Origin: Malus domestica | Lineage: Eukaryota; Streptophyta; Magnoliopsida; Rosales; Rosaceae | Length of the DNA: 64,000 nucleotides | Direction of reading: 5' to 3' | NCBI RefSeq assembly: GCF_042453785.1 | Contig: NC_091661.1 | Coordinates: forward strand, 27,209,501 to 27,273,500 | In this document: piece after piece, positions 29,595-39,715 of the stretch | How positions within the stretch are numbered: position 1 is the first letter of the stretch | Layout: each line of letters opens with the position of its first letter | Position numbers and translations under genes: made by a program | The notes under the pieces: generated by a model | Database searches by the model: none | What the model was told of the DNA's origin: nothing | What the model saw: only the letters and a program-made list of their open reading frames with translations

Positions 29595-30711
29595 TCCTAG
29601 AGACTCGTAGAGTACTGGAGTCAGATTCTGCAAAACTTTCTATTCTTCCTTCACTGTCGTTGTAGCATGCATGATGCATTCATCCACACGCAGAGACGAT
29701 GGACCGTCCCTATACTTCTGGCATTTCTTTTTTCTTCTTTCCTGTCGTAAAACTCTGTTTCGGGGTCTTTTGTACATGCAATATATGCCCTTGTTCTGTT
29801 CTTAACCCTTATGCTTAGGATGTCAAGTAACTACAGATCGGTACATGTCGAGTCGGGTTGATTTTATTTATTCTAGGAACAAAGTTGCTTCATAACGTAT
29901 CCAGTTTCAAGTCTGTAAACTTTGCGTATATTGGCATCAATACGAATGCTTTGTGACAGAGAATGCCTCTAAATAACATAGGAATATGCTAACTCCGTCG
30001 TCACCATTTTGCTTGCTCCACGAGCATTTCACAGCTGCATAGCAATTGGGTTTTCTCGTAGAAGAGAGAGAGGTGTCACGTGACTAAGTACGAAGAAGAA
30101 AGAAGAGAGAGAAGTACTGCGAAGAAGGGGAGAGAGGAGACAGAACAAAAGAAAGATCGATGGGGTAAAATTGTAAATGAAAAATAATTAAAATTACAGC
30201 CACGAAATCATGTGAATAATGTGAGTTTGCTGATAATTAATTAATAGGTAACTAATCCCTAAACCATTTTCACACATTTCTCATGTCATTCAATTTACTT
30301 CTGCTGAACTAAGAGCTACTTGTTCAGAAAACAAGTCTTTTAATTTTATATGGGATATTTTTTTTCTATTTTTTGTATTTTAAGAAAACCTCGACGGTAC
30401 GAGGGATATTTTATTGATAACGAAAAAAAAGTTACACCTAGTTAGGGGAGACATAGACCTTACCCCTCATAATGCTAAGAAAAGGAGAAAAACAACATTG
30501 AGTAAGAAAAGGGACATAAACCTTACCTCTCTTGAAATGAAAACAAAAACGATACAAGGGAGGGGGGAATGAAACCTAACCCCTCTAAAGCTAAACCTGA
30601 AAGAAAAATACAAGAGGATGCAGTTTGACAAAATCATACAACACAACCACACTGGCATATTCGTCACAGCAAGGAAAATGCCAACAAACTTACTCAAAGT
30701 ACAAAACAAAG
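29595..30711. other. Tail-to-tail spacer between the CIP7-like and receptor-like genes
   Basis: Contains the CIP7-like 3'UTR and, from about 30050, purine-rich sequence and the 3' flank of the minus-strand receptor gene. Most of it recurs around 39.3-39.7 kb and 42.25-42.73 kb, which identifies the segmental duplication. Confidence 0.6.
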
Positions 30712-33660
30712 CTAAACATATTCAACAATTACATGATACATTTTAAGCACTATCCTATTCAGCAACTGTGAAAGAAGAATGCTCCATGGCATGTTTACTA
30801 GCAAAGAACCAAGCACAATCCAAAACCCCGTGAAGAATCCAACTCCCAAGCTCATGTAGAACCACTTGTCTTCGAGTAAACTGTATCCTCCTCCTCCGTC
30901 TTGCTCAACTGTTGGTGGCGGTATCACCCCATTTGGGCTGCAATTCTTGTGGAGTGGAGCTCCGCATAGTTCGTTGCCGACGAAGCTAGACTGATCAAGG
31001 AGCTGCAGCTGAGTGCTTTTCGGAATTCGTCCCGTCAAATTGTTGTAGGACAAGTTTAAGTGACTCAGAAATGTCAAATTCGTCATGCTTTGAGGAATTT
31101 CACCATCAAGTTGGTTCATGGAAAAATCGAGAGATTCTAACTGTGCCATATTACCAATCTTTGAAGGAATTCTTCCGGTGAAGCGGTTATTCGATAAATT
31201 GAGTGACTGCAATGCGAGGAGGTCGGTAAGTTCTTCAGGGATCTCTCCATACATAAAGTTGCATGAAAGGTCCATGAATTTTACGAATTCCAGAATCTTG
31301 TTATATTCCATTTCTCTCCCTTTCGTTACCAAGACTGCATTCTCTACATTTGTAAATTCCATAATACCATCACTTTGCGAAAACATTGTTGGCCAAACGG
31401 ATTCTGACAAATCAGCCATGGCGCTCAAATTGTGGAAGCATCTCGGTATCGTTCCAGAGAGTTTATTACGTGCAAGGTCCAATATCTGGAGACTTTTCAA
31501 ATAACAAATTTCAGAAGGAATGTCTCCCTCAAACTCATTCGAACGAAGGTTAAGAACCTGCAACTCTGAAAGGCTTTTACCCATCCATATTGGTATGCTT
31601 CCGACAAACCCATTTCCACTAAGGTCAACAACTGACAACATGGTACAGTTTTCTAGGGAATGTGGCAATTCTCCGTACAGGTGATTATTGCGCAAGTGCA
31701 GCGATTGTAGATTTAGCAAGTATCCCATGGACATTGGGACATTCCCAGTTAGGTTGTTGTTTTCTAAATGTAGGAATCCCAATGATGTCCAATTCATCCA
31801 ACAGTCGGGTACTTTTCCAGTGAGATGATTGTTCTCGAGATGAAGAATAGAAAGTTGGTAAGGTTCATCCCTCCTACCACAGAAGAAGTGGAAAACAGAT
31901 CCAGAAAATGATGAATTGGAAAGATCAAGCCGATCTAATGAGGTGGGAACAATAGGCAATGCACCAGTGAATTGGTTGGAACCAAGATCAACTACTGAAA
32001 CAGGAGCAGCAACTATATTTTGAATCTCCCCGTACAATTGATTGTGAGAGAGATTCAGATAATCTAATTGGAATGTTAAGTTCCAAAACCAAGTTGGAAT
32101 AGTACTTGAAATTCTTGTACCAGACAAGCTTAGTTTTTTTAATTGCGTTTGTTTCTGAAGCCACATTGGCCATTCAGGTCCCAGGCGCCATGAATCCAAT
32201 TGCAAACTTTCAAGTTGAAAGGGAGGAAGCCAACCTCGACTAGTTTTCAAAGTCAATGAATTATCTTGTGCACTGAAACGCTTCAACTTTTTAAGGTTGC
32301 TAAAAATAACTTCCGACACTACACCTTCTAACGAATTATAAGATATATCCAAATCTGTTAGCATTTTGAGTTCACCAATAACTTCTATTAAAGTTCCATT
32401 AAACTGATTTCCAGATATGTCTAGTTCTACTAAGCTTGACAGATTTCCTAGGGACATTGGAATGGGACCTGATATTGAATTACCTGAAAGATCAAAGTGC
32501 CTTAAACTCTTAAGGTTTCCAATGGAACTCGATATTTCACCACGTAAGGCATTGCCATAAAGAATTAAGGACTCGAGATTGTTCAAGCTATACAACCATT
32601 CAGGTATGGTAGAATTGAATTCGTTCCCCCCAAGATTAAGAGATGTAAGACTAGTCATATTCTGAATACTGCTTGGAAGTTGTCCTGTAAGTTGATTGGC
32701 TTCTAGACTCAATTCAAGGAATTTTTGGTTAAACCACCATTTGGGCATCGGATCAAGACTAATAGAATTGTGTGACAAATCGATTTCCCTCAAAGATGTG
32801 ATATTTTGTGAACTGCCCGGAATTGGACCGTGGAAACCACAAAAACTGAGATGAAGAGAAACTAGATTTTTAATACTGAAAACCCACCTCGGCATCAAAG
32901 AATTAAAACTGTTTCCAGAAAGATCAAGGACGACCAGGGAAGTAAAATTTGTGGTGGGTAGAGGGGGAATTTGATCAAGTTCACAATCGGACATAATTAA
33001 CTCTACTAAAGAAGGGAGCGTGTTTGTAACTTGCAACCAGTCAGATGCTTTGCTAAGATTTACATAACCCAAGTCCAAGTGTTTTAGCAAAGAAAGACCA
33101 GAAATCCACTGAAGGTTCTCTACCTTCAGATTGGAATGGAAAGTACTGAGATTGAGATAGCGTAGACTGGAGAGATTTCCCAGTTTATGAGGAATTACTC
33201 CACCAAACGCTGAGTTTCCAAGATTAAGGTGTGTTAAACTTGTCATAGAACCAAAGAAACTAGGAATTCGTGTTGTACTGAAATCATTGTTGCTTAGGTC
33301 CAAGAAGTTGAGATGCTTTAAACTGAGCAAAGAAGGATTTATCTTACCACCGAAAGAAGCGTAGAAAACCCCATCAGAGTAGGAACTATTAAGGTGCAGC
33401 TCATGGATGTGGCCGGTTATGTGATCACAGACAACTCCTGTCCAACTGCAACAGTCTGAACCTTCTTCTGCAACCCATGACGAAAGCCGATTGGCAGGGT
33501 CCTCGAGATCTTGCTTGAACATCATAAGTGCTTGTCTTTCGCTTTCTTTGCAAAGCGGAGGCCAACCGGGAATTCCATTGCATAAACCAATACCGAAAGT
33601 AATGGTTGCAATAGCTAGAACCCTGATTAGTAGTAAAACAACTCTCATGCTTCTCTCCAT
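30712..33660 (-). CDS. HcrVf-like LRR receptor-like protein
   Basis: A single uninterrupted 982-residue frame, as usual for plant receptor-like proteins. Order: signal peptide (about 1-28, ending GLCNG), LRR N-terminal cap with PPLCKESERQALMMFKQDL and the DCCSWTGVVCD cysteine pair, a long array of 24-residue extracellular LRRs of the LxxLxLSxNxxxGxIP type with many N-glycosylation sites, then an acidic/Gly spacer (VEQDGGGGYSLLEDKWF), one membrane span (about 934-955, LGVGFFTGFWIVLGSLLV) and a 27-residue cytoplasmic tail without a kinase. It would sit in the plasma membrane and signal through adaptor kinases such as SOBIR1. Start, LRR cap and tail match the apple HcrVf family, whose member HcrVf2 confers scab resistance. 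Recognition specificity cannot be read from the sequence. No frame damage is visible. Confidence 0.93.
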   Translation of the reverse strand: MERSMRVVLLLIRVLAIATITFGIGLCNGIPGWPPLCKESERQALMMFKQDLEDPANRLSSWVAEEGSDCCSWTGVVCDHITGHIHELHLNSSYSDGVFYASFGGKINPSLLSLKHLNFLDLSNNDFSTTRIPSFFGSMTSLTHLNLGNSAFGGVIPHKLGNLSSLRYLNLSTFHSNLKVENLQWISGLSLLKHLDLGYVNLSKASDWLQVTNTLPSLVELIMSDCELDQIPPLPTTNFTSLVVLDLSGNSFNSLMPRWVFSIKNLVSLHLSFCGFHGPIPGSSQNITSLREIDLSHNSISLDPMPKWWFNQKFLELSLEANQLTGQLPSSIQNMTSLTSLNLGGNEFNSTIPEWLYSLNNLESLILYGNALRGEISSSIGNLKSLRHFDLSGNSISGPIPMSLGNLSSLVELDISGNQFNGTLIEVIGELKMLTDLDISYNSLEGVVSEVIFSNLKKLKRFSAQDNSLTLKTSRGWLPPFQLESLQLDSWRLGPEWPMWLQKQTQLKKLSLSGTRISSTIPTWFWNLTFQLDYLNLSHNQLYGEIQNIVAAPVSVVDLGSNQFTGALPIVPTSLDRLDLSNSSFSGSVFHFFCGRRDEPYQLSILHLENNHLTGKVPDCWMNWTSLGFLHLENNNLTGNVPMSMGYLLNLQSLHLRNNHLYGELPHSLENCTMLSVVDLSGNGFVGSIPIWMGKSLSELQVLNLRSNEFEGDIPSEICYLKSLQILDLARNKLSGTIPRCFHNLSAMADLSESVWPTMFSQSDGIMEFTNVENAVLVTKGREMEYNKILEFVKFMDLSCNFMYGEIPEELTDLLALQSLNLSNNRFTGRIPSKIGNMAQLESLDFSMNQLDGEIPQSMTNLTFLSHLNLSYNNLTGRIPKSTQLQLLDQSSFVGNELCGAPLHKNCSPNGVIPPPTVEQDGGGGYSLLEDKWFYMSLGVGFFTGFWIVLGSLLVNMPWSILLSQLLNRIVLKMYHVIVEYV

Positions 33661-33720
33661 AAAGTTCTAGTGTATGAAGTAGGTGATGTGTATGTGAATG
33701 AAGGATCCAGAGTAGTGCTA

Positions 33721-33735
33721 CCTATATATATACAC
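33721..33735 (-). promoter_or_regulatory. TATA box of the receptor-like protein gene
   Basis: On the minus strand GTGTATATATATAGG lies about 65-75 bp upstream of the start codon. The truncated paralogue has TTTATATAG at the matching place (near 43431). Confidence 0.55.
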
Positions 33736-33736
33736 T

Positions 33737-33915
33737 AGGCAGCCTCACTTTTTTTCTGAACCATCCACTACGGCATGAGCAGTTTTTCTAAACCATCCTC
33801 TACGGCATGAGACCGCATTTTCAAAATCGATGCACATCAATGACTGTAGTGGTTGGACGGACTCTTGGAATCTTTGACAAAAATCTCACAAGTGATAAGA
33901 TAAGATGGATTTTAT
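33737..33915. repeat. Receptor-gene promoter repeat, copy 1
   Basis: Part of the 5' flank of the full-length receptor-like gene. It contains the landmarks AGCCTCACTTTTTT, AACCATCCTCTACGGCATGAG, GACCGCATTTTC and GATAAGATGGA. Further copies lie at 34922-35110, 35155-35310, 35393-35545 and 43438-43628. Confidence 0.7.
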
Positions 33916-34469
33916 TTATTTATTTATTTTAGAATTTAACAACTAGCTAGTCCATCTATAGAAACAGAAGTTAATCTAGGGTCCCCCTCGGAATTGGGAA
34001 TAATAGGTCCTTCAAATACGTTGTATTAATTTAATGAGTAAATTATATTTTAACATCTCAACTTAAAGCCATATAACGAACGCATACCTCATTTTTTGAA
34101 CATTTTAATGTCATACATTAATTTACAAATTTGTTTTAGTTTTAGATCTCCGTTAGCCAATCTATCGACTTGGCTGTTAAGTGATGATGTGACAAATGTG
34201 AGACACATAATTTTGCTGATGTGGCAATGTCATGTCGATAAAAAATAAATTACATTGTGCCATGTAGGACACAATTTGCTAACTTGAAGAAGTAGCAACT
34301 TTAAGGCCAGTCGTATTCGCGGCCCCACCTGGAACTGGGAACAGCCCCTCGTACAAGCTAAAGACCCTCCTTGCAAGCTAGGCACATCAAACAAGTAAAT
34401 GATTTAATCCACAACTCTAACAATCATACGCTCTTCTAGTATCTACAAAATTCATATCAACCGAGGTGC

Positions 34470-34535
34470 ACAACACTTAGACTTGAGAGATTTCCAAGTT
34501 CACGAGGAATTATTCACTCAAACTGATCAGAAAGT
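34470..34535 (-). pseudogene. Short remnant of a receptor-like LRR coding region
   Basis: About 50 bp around GAGAGATTTCCAAGTTCACG resemble the early LRR region of the receptor gene near 33160-33225. It is followed within 400 bp by promoter-repeat copies, suggesting a third, almost deleted gene copy. Confidence 0.4.
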
Positions 34536-34921
34536 AAAACAGATCTCTTTAAGTGAATAAAAATGCTATGTAATAACCCCAAAGTCGGCAGAACATTCCG
34601 TTGGTGAAAAAGTTGGATCTTAACTCAAGATTGTGAAAACGTTAGATCTTAGCTCAAAACAGTGGCAAACTGGCAATAACAAAGTAGCATAGAAAGGAAC
34701 ATCAAATTGCCTTCTGAAGGCAAATGCGCATTCACGGCAATAAATCCAATATCGTGGTCGGCAGAACTATTAGATAAACGCGCCATTTCAGATAATAATT
34801 GTTAAAGAAGCAATATCCTAGTAAATAATGAGAAGAAAAGGCTGAGTTTGAAGAAAGTACCTTCTGTAGGCGGAAAACAACAACGAATGATACAAACGTC
34901 AAAGAAAAGTAAAGTGGAAAC

Positions 34922-35110
34922 TTTTTCCTATATACCAGGGAGCCTCACTTTTTTCTAAACCATCCTCTACGACATGAGCACTTTTTCTAAACCACCCTCT
35001 ACGGCATGAGATTGAGACCGCATTTTCTAACACATCAATGAGAGTAGCAGTCGGACAGACCCTAGGAATCTTTGACAAAAGTTTCATGGATGATAAGATG
35101 GAATAATTAC
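34922..35110. repeat. Receptor-gene promoter repeat, copy 2
   Basis: Begins CCTATATACCAGGGAGCCTC, so it includes the TATA-proximal part, and continues through the AACCATCCTCTACG..GATAAGATGGAATAATTAC landmarks. Confidence 0.7.
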
Positions 35111-35154
35111 TTTCTTTGAATGGTTGGTCCTTCAAATTTAATCTCTAAATTTAA

Positions 35155-35310
35155 TCCCATCCTCTACGGCATGAGCACTTTTTCTAAACCATCCTCTACG
35201 GTATCAGACCGCATTTTCTAAACAGATGCACATCAATGAGAGTAGCAGTCGGACAGAGTCTCGGAATTTTTGACAAAAAGTTCCATAGATGATAAGATGG
35301 AATAATTACA
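35155..35310. repeat. Receptor-gene promoter repeat, copy 3
   Basis: Starts at CCCATCCTCTACGGCATGAG without the TATA-proximal part; otherwise the same landmarks in the same order. Confidence 0.7.
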
Positions 35311-35392
35311 TTCTTTGAATGGTCGGTCCTTCAAATACGTTGCATTTTCTAACACATCAATGGTCGGTCCTTCAAATTTAATCTCTAAATTT

Positions 35393-35545
35393 AATCCCAT
35401 CCTCTACAGCATGAGCACTTTTTCTAAACCATCCTCTACGGCATCAGACCGCATTTTCTAAACAAATGCACATCAATGAGAGTAGCAGTCGGACACTCTA
35501 GGAATCTTTGACAAAAGTTTCATAGCTGATAAGATGGAATAATTA
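35393..35545. repeat. Receptor-gene promoter repeat, copy 4
   Basis: A close direct duplicate of copy 3. The spacer AATGGTCGGTCCTTCAAATT also recurs between the copies. Confidence 0.7.
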
Positions 35546-35997
35546 CGTTCTTTGAATGGTCGGTCCTTCAAATACGTTGTCTTGAGCATCTCGCCCGAAC
35601 ACGAATAGTAAGGATTTTAAAGATTCGGAATGTAATGAAGAGAGGAAAACATGCTTATATGGCTAACAAGATCAAAGAAATTGCAAAAAACAACAAATGG
35701 GGAAAACTACAGAACATGGGTATTTCCTAAAACTCCATCACGTTTTCAATTCAAAATTTTCTGGGCATACAAAATGAAGCTTAGGGAATGAAGAGTAGAA
35801 TTATTACCTTTGCCAGACCCGAAGTGGTTGCAAAAGCTTGAAAAACCACATGCCAATCCTAACAAAATCGAATCGACAAACGAAAGGAAACCCATTAAAC
35901 CCACATTCCAATTCAACCAAAATTCAAACTTCACCTCAAATTAGATCACAGAAAGAGAAACAGGGGAAAACCCAAATGCAACAGGATAGAAAAACAG

Positions 35998-36028
35998 GGG
36001 GGGGGGAGAGAGAGAGAGAGAGAGAGAG
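35998..36028. repeat. (G)n(AG)n tract
   Basis: A poly(G) run passing into an AG dinucleotide repeat, directly next to the SINE target duplication. Confidence 0.8.
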
Positions 36029-36040
36029 ATTACAATGAGT

Positions 36041-36200
36041 CGTACCCAGTGCACAAGGCTCCCGCTTTACCCAGGGTCTGGGAGAGGTAAATGTCGACTA
36101 GCCTTACCCCCATTTATGGAGAGGCTGCTCCCAAGTCTCGAACCCGAGACCTACCGCTCATGGGCGAAGGCACTTGCCATCGCACCAAGTGCGACCTCCA
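36041..36200 (-). mobile_element. Au-like tRNA-derived SINE
   Basis: About 160 bp on the minus strand with a tRNA-like 5' part and the B-box motif GGTTCGAGACT, ending AGCCTTGTGCACTGGGTACG. It is flanked by perfect 15-bp target duplications GAGATTACAATGAGT (36026-36040 and 36201-36215). The 3' end matches what I know of the angiosperm Au SINE family. Confidence 0.85.
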
Positions 36201-36454
36201 GAGATTACAATGAGTGAGTCGGCAAAATTTGAAAGCTTCGGTGAACTCGCGGCTCCCCTTCGACTCGTTGCATCAAGAGGATTAGAAGATTCTGGAAATA
36301 AACAAAATTACTGAACGGCTATAAACTGAATTAAATAAAATTCTCAGAATTTCGTAAAATCAAAATCAAATACCAACATACTTCCTCATGTGTTATGTTT
36401 TGCGAAAACTCAAATGAAAATGTACAAAAAAAAAACATAATTATACAGTAGCAA

Positions 36455-37212
36455 CTCTTCATAGAATTCTTCCTCTATCTCCTCCACTTTTTGACCATGA
36501 TGTCTGCTTCCATATATTGAGCTCAATTCTTCAGAGCTTGAAGAGAGACTAAACCTTTGATGTGGAGGCAGTCCAGCAATAGCATATGCAACCGCTGCAG
36601 CAGCCGCATCTTGCGTGGGAACCTGTTCGAGAAGGTAAACAACGCATGAATACATTTATGACAGAAAATAAACGTTTATTTTAACCCTGTACCAATCAGC
36701 TAAATTTCGCAGTAAGCACAACATTTTCATTCCCTACTTAACAATGAATTAACTACGACTGCCAGATTAATAAGCATTGTTCTTAACCAAACTGTTATTC
36801 AGTATATAATGCAAAATACACATGAAACCGCAGATAATCTACCAAACCAAAATACAAATGAATTAACTACGATACTTATTAAATTTAACCTTCTTAATTA
36901 ACACGAAACCGCAGATAATCTACCAAACCAAACTGTTATTCAGTATATAAAGCAAAATACACACGCTTGGAACAAACATTTCAAATTATATGATCTAATG
37001 AAACGATTTCAACTCGCTTTTACTCCGAAACAATCGACTTTCACACAACTAAACACTAAACGCATCGAATTGGAGGCCTTAAAAGCTGCATTACGTGCAA
37101 AAACTGAAATTTCAATCACCTCGGGGCGATCAGAAGCAGAAGGAAGAAGGCCGAGCGACCTGGCACACCTAATGGAGCTCAGAATCTTCTCGCTGACCTT
37201 TGACAAATCCAT
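36455..37212 (-). pseudogene. VPS50: 5' fragment of a VPS50/syndetin gene
   Basis: Two exons are well preserved: 37120-37212 (start MDLSKVSEKILSS, ending SDRPE) and 36455-36622 (GLPPHQRFSLSSSSEELSSI to EEEFYEE). They match the N-terminus of the plant syndetin/VPS50 coiled-coil protein, a vesicle-tethering subunit of the endosomal recycling complex EARP. After EEEFYEE the sequence turns into unrelated AT-rich DNA without a clear donor. Nothing like the remaining several hundred residues was found to the left as far as the receptor-like gene. It is therefore most likely a truncated duplicate. In exon 2, an Ala-rich segment reads AAAAAVAYAIAGLP. The alternative, a gene with a very long intron, is unlikely. 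Confidence 0.65.
36623..37119. other. Intron of the VPS50 fragment
   Basis: AT-rich. It holds a direct duplication of about 60 bp: AACCGCAGATAATCTACC-type blocks near 36826-36852 and 36904-36930, with CAGTATATAA(T/A)GCAAAATACAC at 36798 and 36941. Confidence 0.6.
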
Positions 37213-37601
37213 CGCACCACCTTGAAACAGCAAAAAGGGGACCAAGAACGAAACCCCAGAGCTCTCAGTGCCCTCGCTCAAATAGCCATTGAACACAAAC
37301 GGATTCGCCAAAACGCTGCCGAAGGAAGATAGATTCAGCTGCATTTCAATTCGAACCATGGAAAATGACTAAATTAAAAAAAAAAAAAAATCAAGCAATC
37401 ACGATTTTCTATCAGAGCAACCAGGAAGAGAATAAAATCCCCAGGAGCATAGAAAGAAGTCACCGAAATTGAATGGAATGGAGAGAGCCAACCACCGGGA
37501 GATGAGGAAAGTGGCAAGCCAAGGAGAGGGGCGAAGTATGAGTGAGTTTTGGGCTGTGGGTTTCGGATTTCTTGTTCAGGGGGAAGAGGGAGGATCCTAA
37601 A

Positions 37602-37817
37602 AAAGGATATGGATTGTCTGCCTCCCCATTTCATACACTTCTATTTCTATGGTCTTCTGCCCCCACCATCACAGTTAAGTCACGTCAATATTTTATATTA
37701 ATTTTTTTTTATAAAAATAATAAGATAAAAAGTAATTAGAATATAAAATGTTAACGTGGCTTAATCCTGATCACATAAATAAGAGGGCATAGAGAAGGTA
37801 GACAATCCATATCCTTT
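37602..37817. mobile_element. MITE upstream of the VPS50 fragment
   Basis: Inverted ends AAAGGATATGGATTGTCTGC and GTAGACAATCCATATCCTTT; the interior has AAGTCACGTCAATATTTTAT pairing with its complement. Confidence 0.7.
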
Positions 37818-38477
37818 AGCATAAAATATATAACCTTTCAAAAATAATCAAAAGCTTACAAATGTCAATTAACAACATACTCAAAATAATAAATTAGTAC
37901 ATATTTCAATTAACAAATCACAAATAAAGTGGAATTCAAATTGATAAACTGGCAAGGGAAAATGCATTAACATTTTCATGCCATCCGCCTTGATGACAAT
38001 ATTCATGAGTATGAGATTTTATAGAAATAGATAGTGAAATGAGAGAAAAAAATAACAAAGAATGCTCATTTTTTTCAACCAGAAGAGCAATCCAAAAACA
38101 AAAACAAAAAATAGAACAAAAAACGAACCCGTCTTTCAATTTTAGCTTCTTTTGTTTTTTTTGAACTGTTCAATTTTAGCTCTTTTACACCATTGAAAAA
38201 ACATTTCAATAAAATTTTGGAAATTGTTACTTATCATTCTTCAGAAGCATCTTTATGATTTGTAGACATACTTAAAAATAAAATAAAAAGTAGAGATATA
38301 AATCTAAACAACCTCCAATGGATACACTAATAGGATTGTCCAGTTGATCACCAAATACTTCCAAAGATTATAATCTTTGTTACATGCTTGTCCGACCCAC
38401 CCCCCAAAGGAAGGCAAAAATCAAAATTTGCCTCTGCCTTGGGTTACTGAAAGTTTAAACTAAAATGGACCTGGCAT
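37818..38477. other. Intergenic, nothing recognised
   Basis: AT-rich sequence with one micro-insertion (38135-38181, listed separately) and no credible coding region. Confidence 0.45.
38135..38181. repeat. Micro-insertion: T-rich tail between 13-bp direct repeats
   Basis: TTCAATTTTAGCT is perfectly repeated at 38135-38147 and 38169-38181, flanking TCTTTTGTTTTTTTTGAACTG-type sequence of 21 bp. Confidence 0.6.
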
Positions 38478-38683
38478 CTTTGCCCTCCCACTTTTCATAC
38501 ACTCTCATCATCTCCTATTTGTGTGATTACGGTTAAGCCACGTCAACATTTTATATTACTATTGTTTTTTGTCTTATTATCTCTATAAAAAAATCAATAT
38601 AAAATTTTAATGTGGCTTAACCATGACCGTACAAAATAGAAAGGGATAAGAGTGTATGGGAAGTGAGAGGGCAGAGAAGCCTT
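38478..38683. mobile_element. MITE of the same family as 37602-37817
   Basis: Imperfect inverted ends (TGCCCTCCCACTTTTCATAC against GTATGGGAAGTGAGAGGGCA) and the core GGTTAAGCCACGTCAACATT with its complement. Confidence 0.7.
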
Positions 38684-39225
38684 TATCAGCAACGTCGAAA
38701 ACCACTAAACAACCACCATTCCAATAAATCTCACATAAAACTCAAGAAAGAACAATGCAAAGAATAATAGAAAAATATTGAAAGACAAGATTTACCAAAA
38801 TGTTCACAATGAAGAAGAATTCTCGCCTATCATGCACCGCATATTTCTGCAGAACAAAAAAATTGCAAAAAATATGAGTCGTTTTAATCACCATTTCTTA
38901 ACAACTATTCAGTAAAGGATCAAACAATCATGCCACAAAACAAATTTGAGAAAAAAAGGGAACTAAATTAAGTTGAGTAGGGTAAATAATTGAAGTGACT
39001 TTGAGGCATTTAAGTTAAGATTTTTGTTTAGTGTTGTCAACCCAGATTTGTAACATAATTTTGTTCTGTTACACATTATCCAAATAGCAGATATGTACTA
39101 TTTTAACACAACAGCAACACATTGCTTACAACAACAAAAAGACAGATTAGACAAATATACAGGTACACCATCATGTAATTTAAAATCAAAATAAACAGAA
39201 CTTGAATTACATCACTAAAAACACA
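38684..39225. other. Intergenic, nothing recognised
   Basis: AT-rich, no supported gene or clear repeat. The segmental duplication begins at its right end. Confidence 0.4.
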
Positions 39226-39714
39226 GTATCGTTCTCTGTGATTTATTTATTTTCTTGCAAATTTTCTACACCTGCATACAGTATCGTTCTCTCTTTCCGC
39301 GTTTAGGGGCAGCAAACCAAATGAGATGAAGTTTCGGTAATACTTTATATTCTTCCTTCACTGTCGTTGTAGCATGCATGATGCATTCATCCACATGCAG
39401 AGACGAGGGACCGGTCCCTATACTTCTGGCATTTCTTTTTACTTCTTTTCCTGCCGTAATACTTTGTTTCCAGGTCTTTTGTACGTGCAATTTATGCCCT
39501 TGTCCTGCACTTCTCAGAGATTTAAACAGAGCCCTCTTCTTAACCCTTATGCTTAGGATGTCAAGCAACTACAGATCGGTACATGTCGAGTCGAGTAGTT
39601 TTTATTTATTCTAGGAACAACAAAGCTGCTTCATAATGTATCCAATTTCAAATCTACAAACTTTACGTATATTGGCATCAATATGAATGCTTTGTGACAG
39701 AGAATGCCTCTCTA
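39226..39714 (+). pseudogene. Duplicated 3' end of the CIP7-like gene
   Basis: Matches 29398-29975 with small differences: intron-8 sequence (ACACAGTATCGTT), a jump past about 85 bp including the original acceptor, then the last coding block [18 protein letters not shown] with its stop codon at 39338-39340, and the 3'UTR landmarks GTAGCATGCATGATGCATTC and CTACAGATCGGTACATGTCG. The upstream gene body is absent. Confidence 0.85.
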
Positions 39715-39715
39715 A

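Noticed and set aside
30073-30140. Purine-rich tract as a possible regulatory element
   Set aside because: Low-complexity GAAGAGAGA sequence repeated in the duplicated block; nothing beyond composition supports a function.
36041-36200. tRNA gene candidate
   Set aside because: Only A/B-box-like promoter motifs are present, with target duplications around a 160-bp body; it is a SINE.
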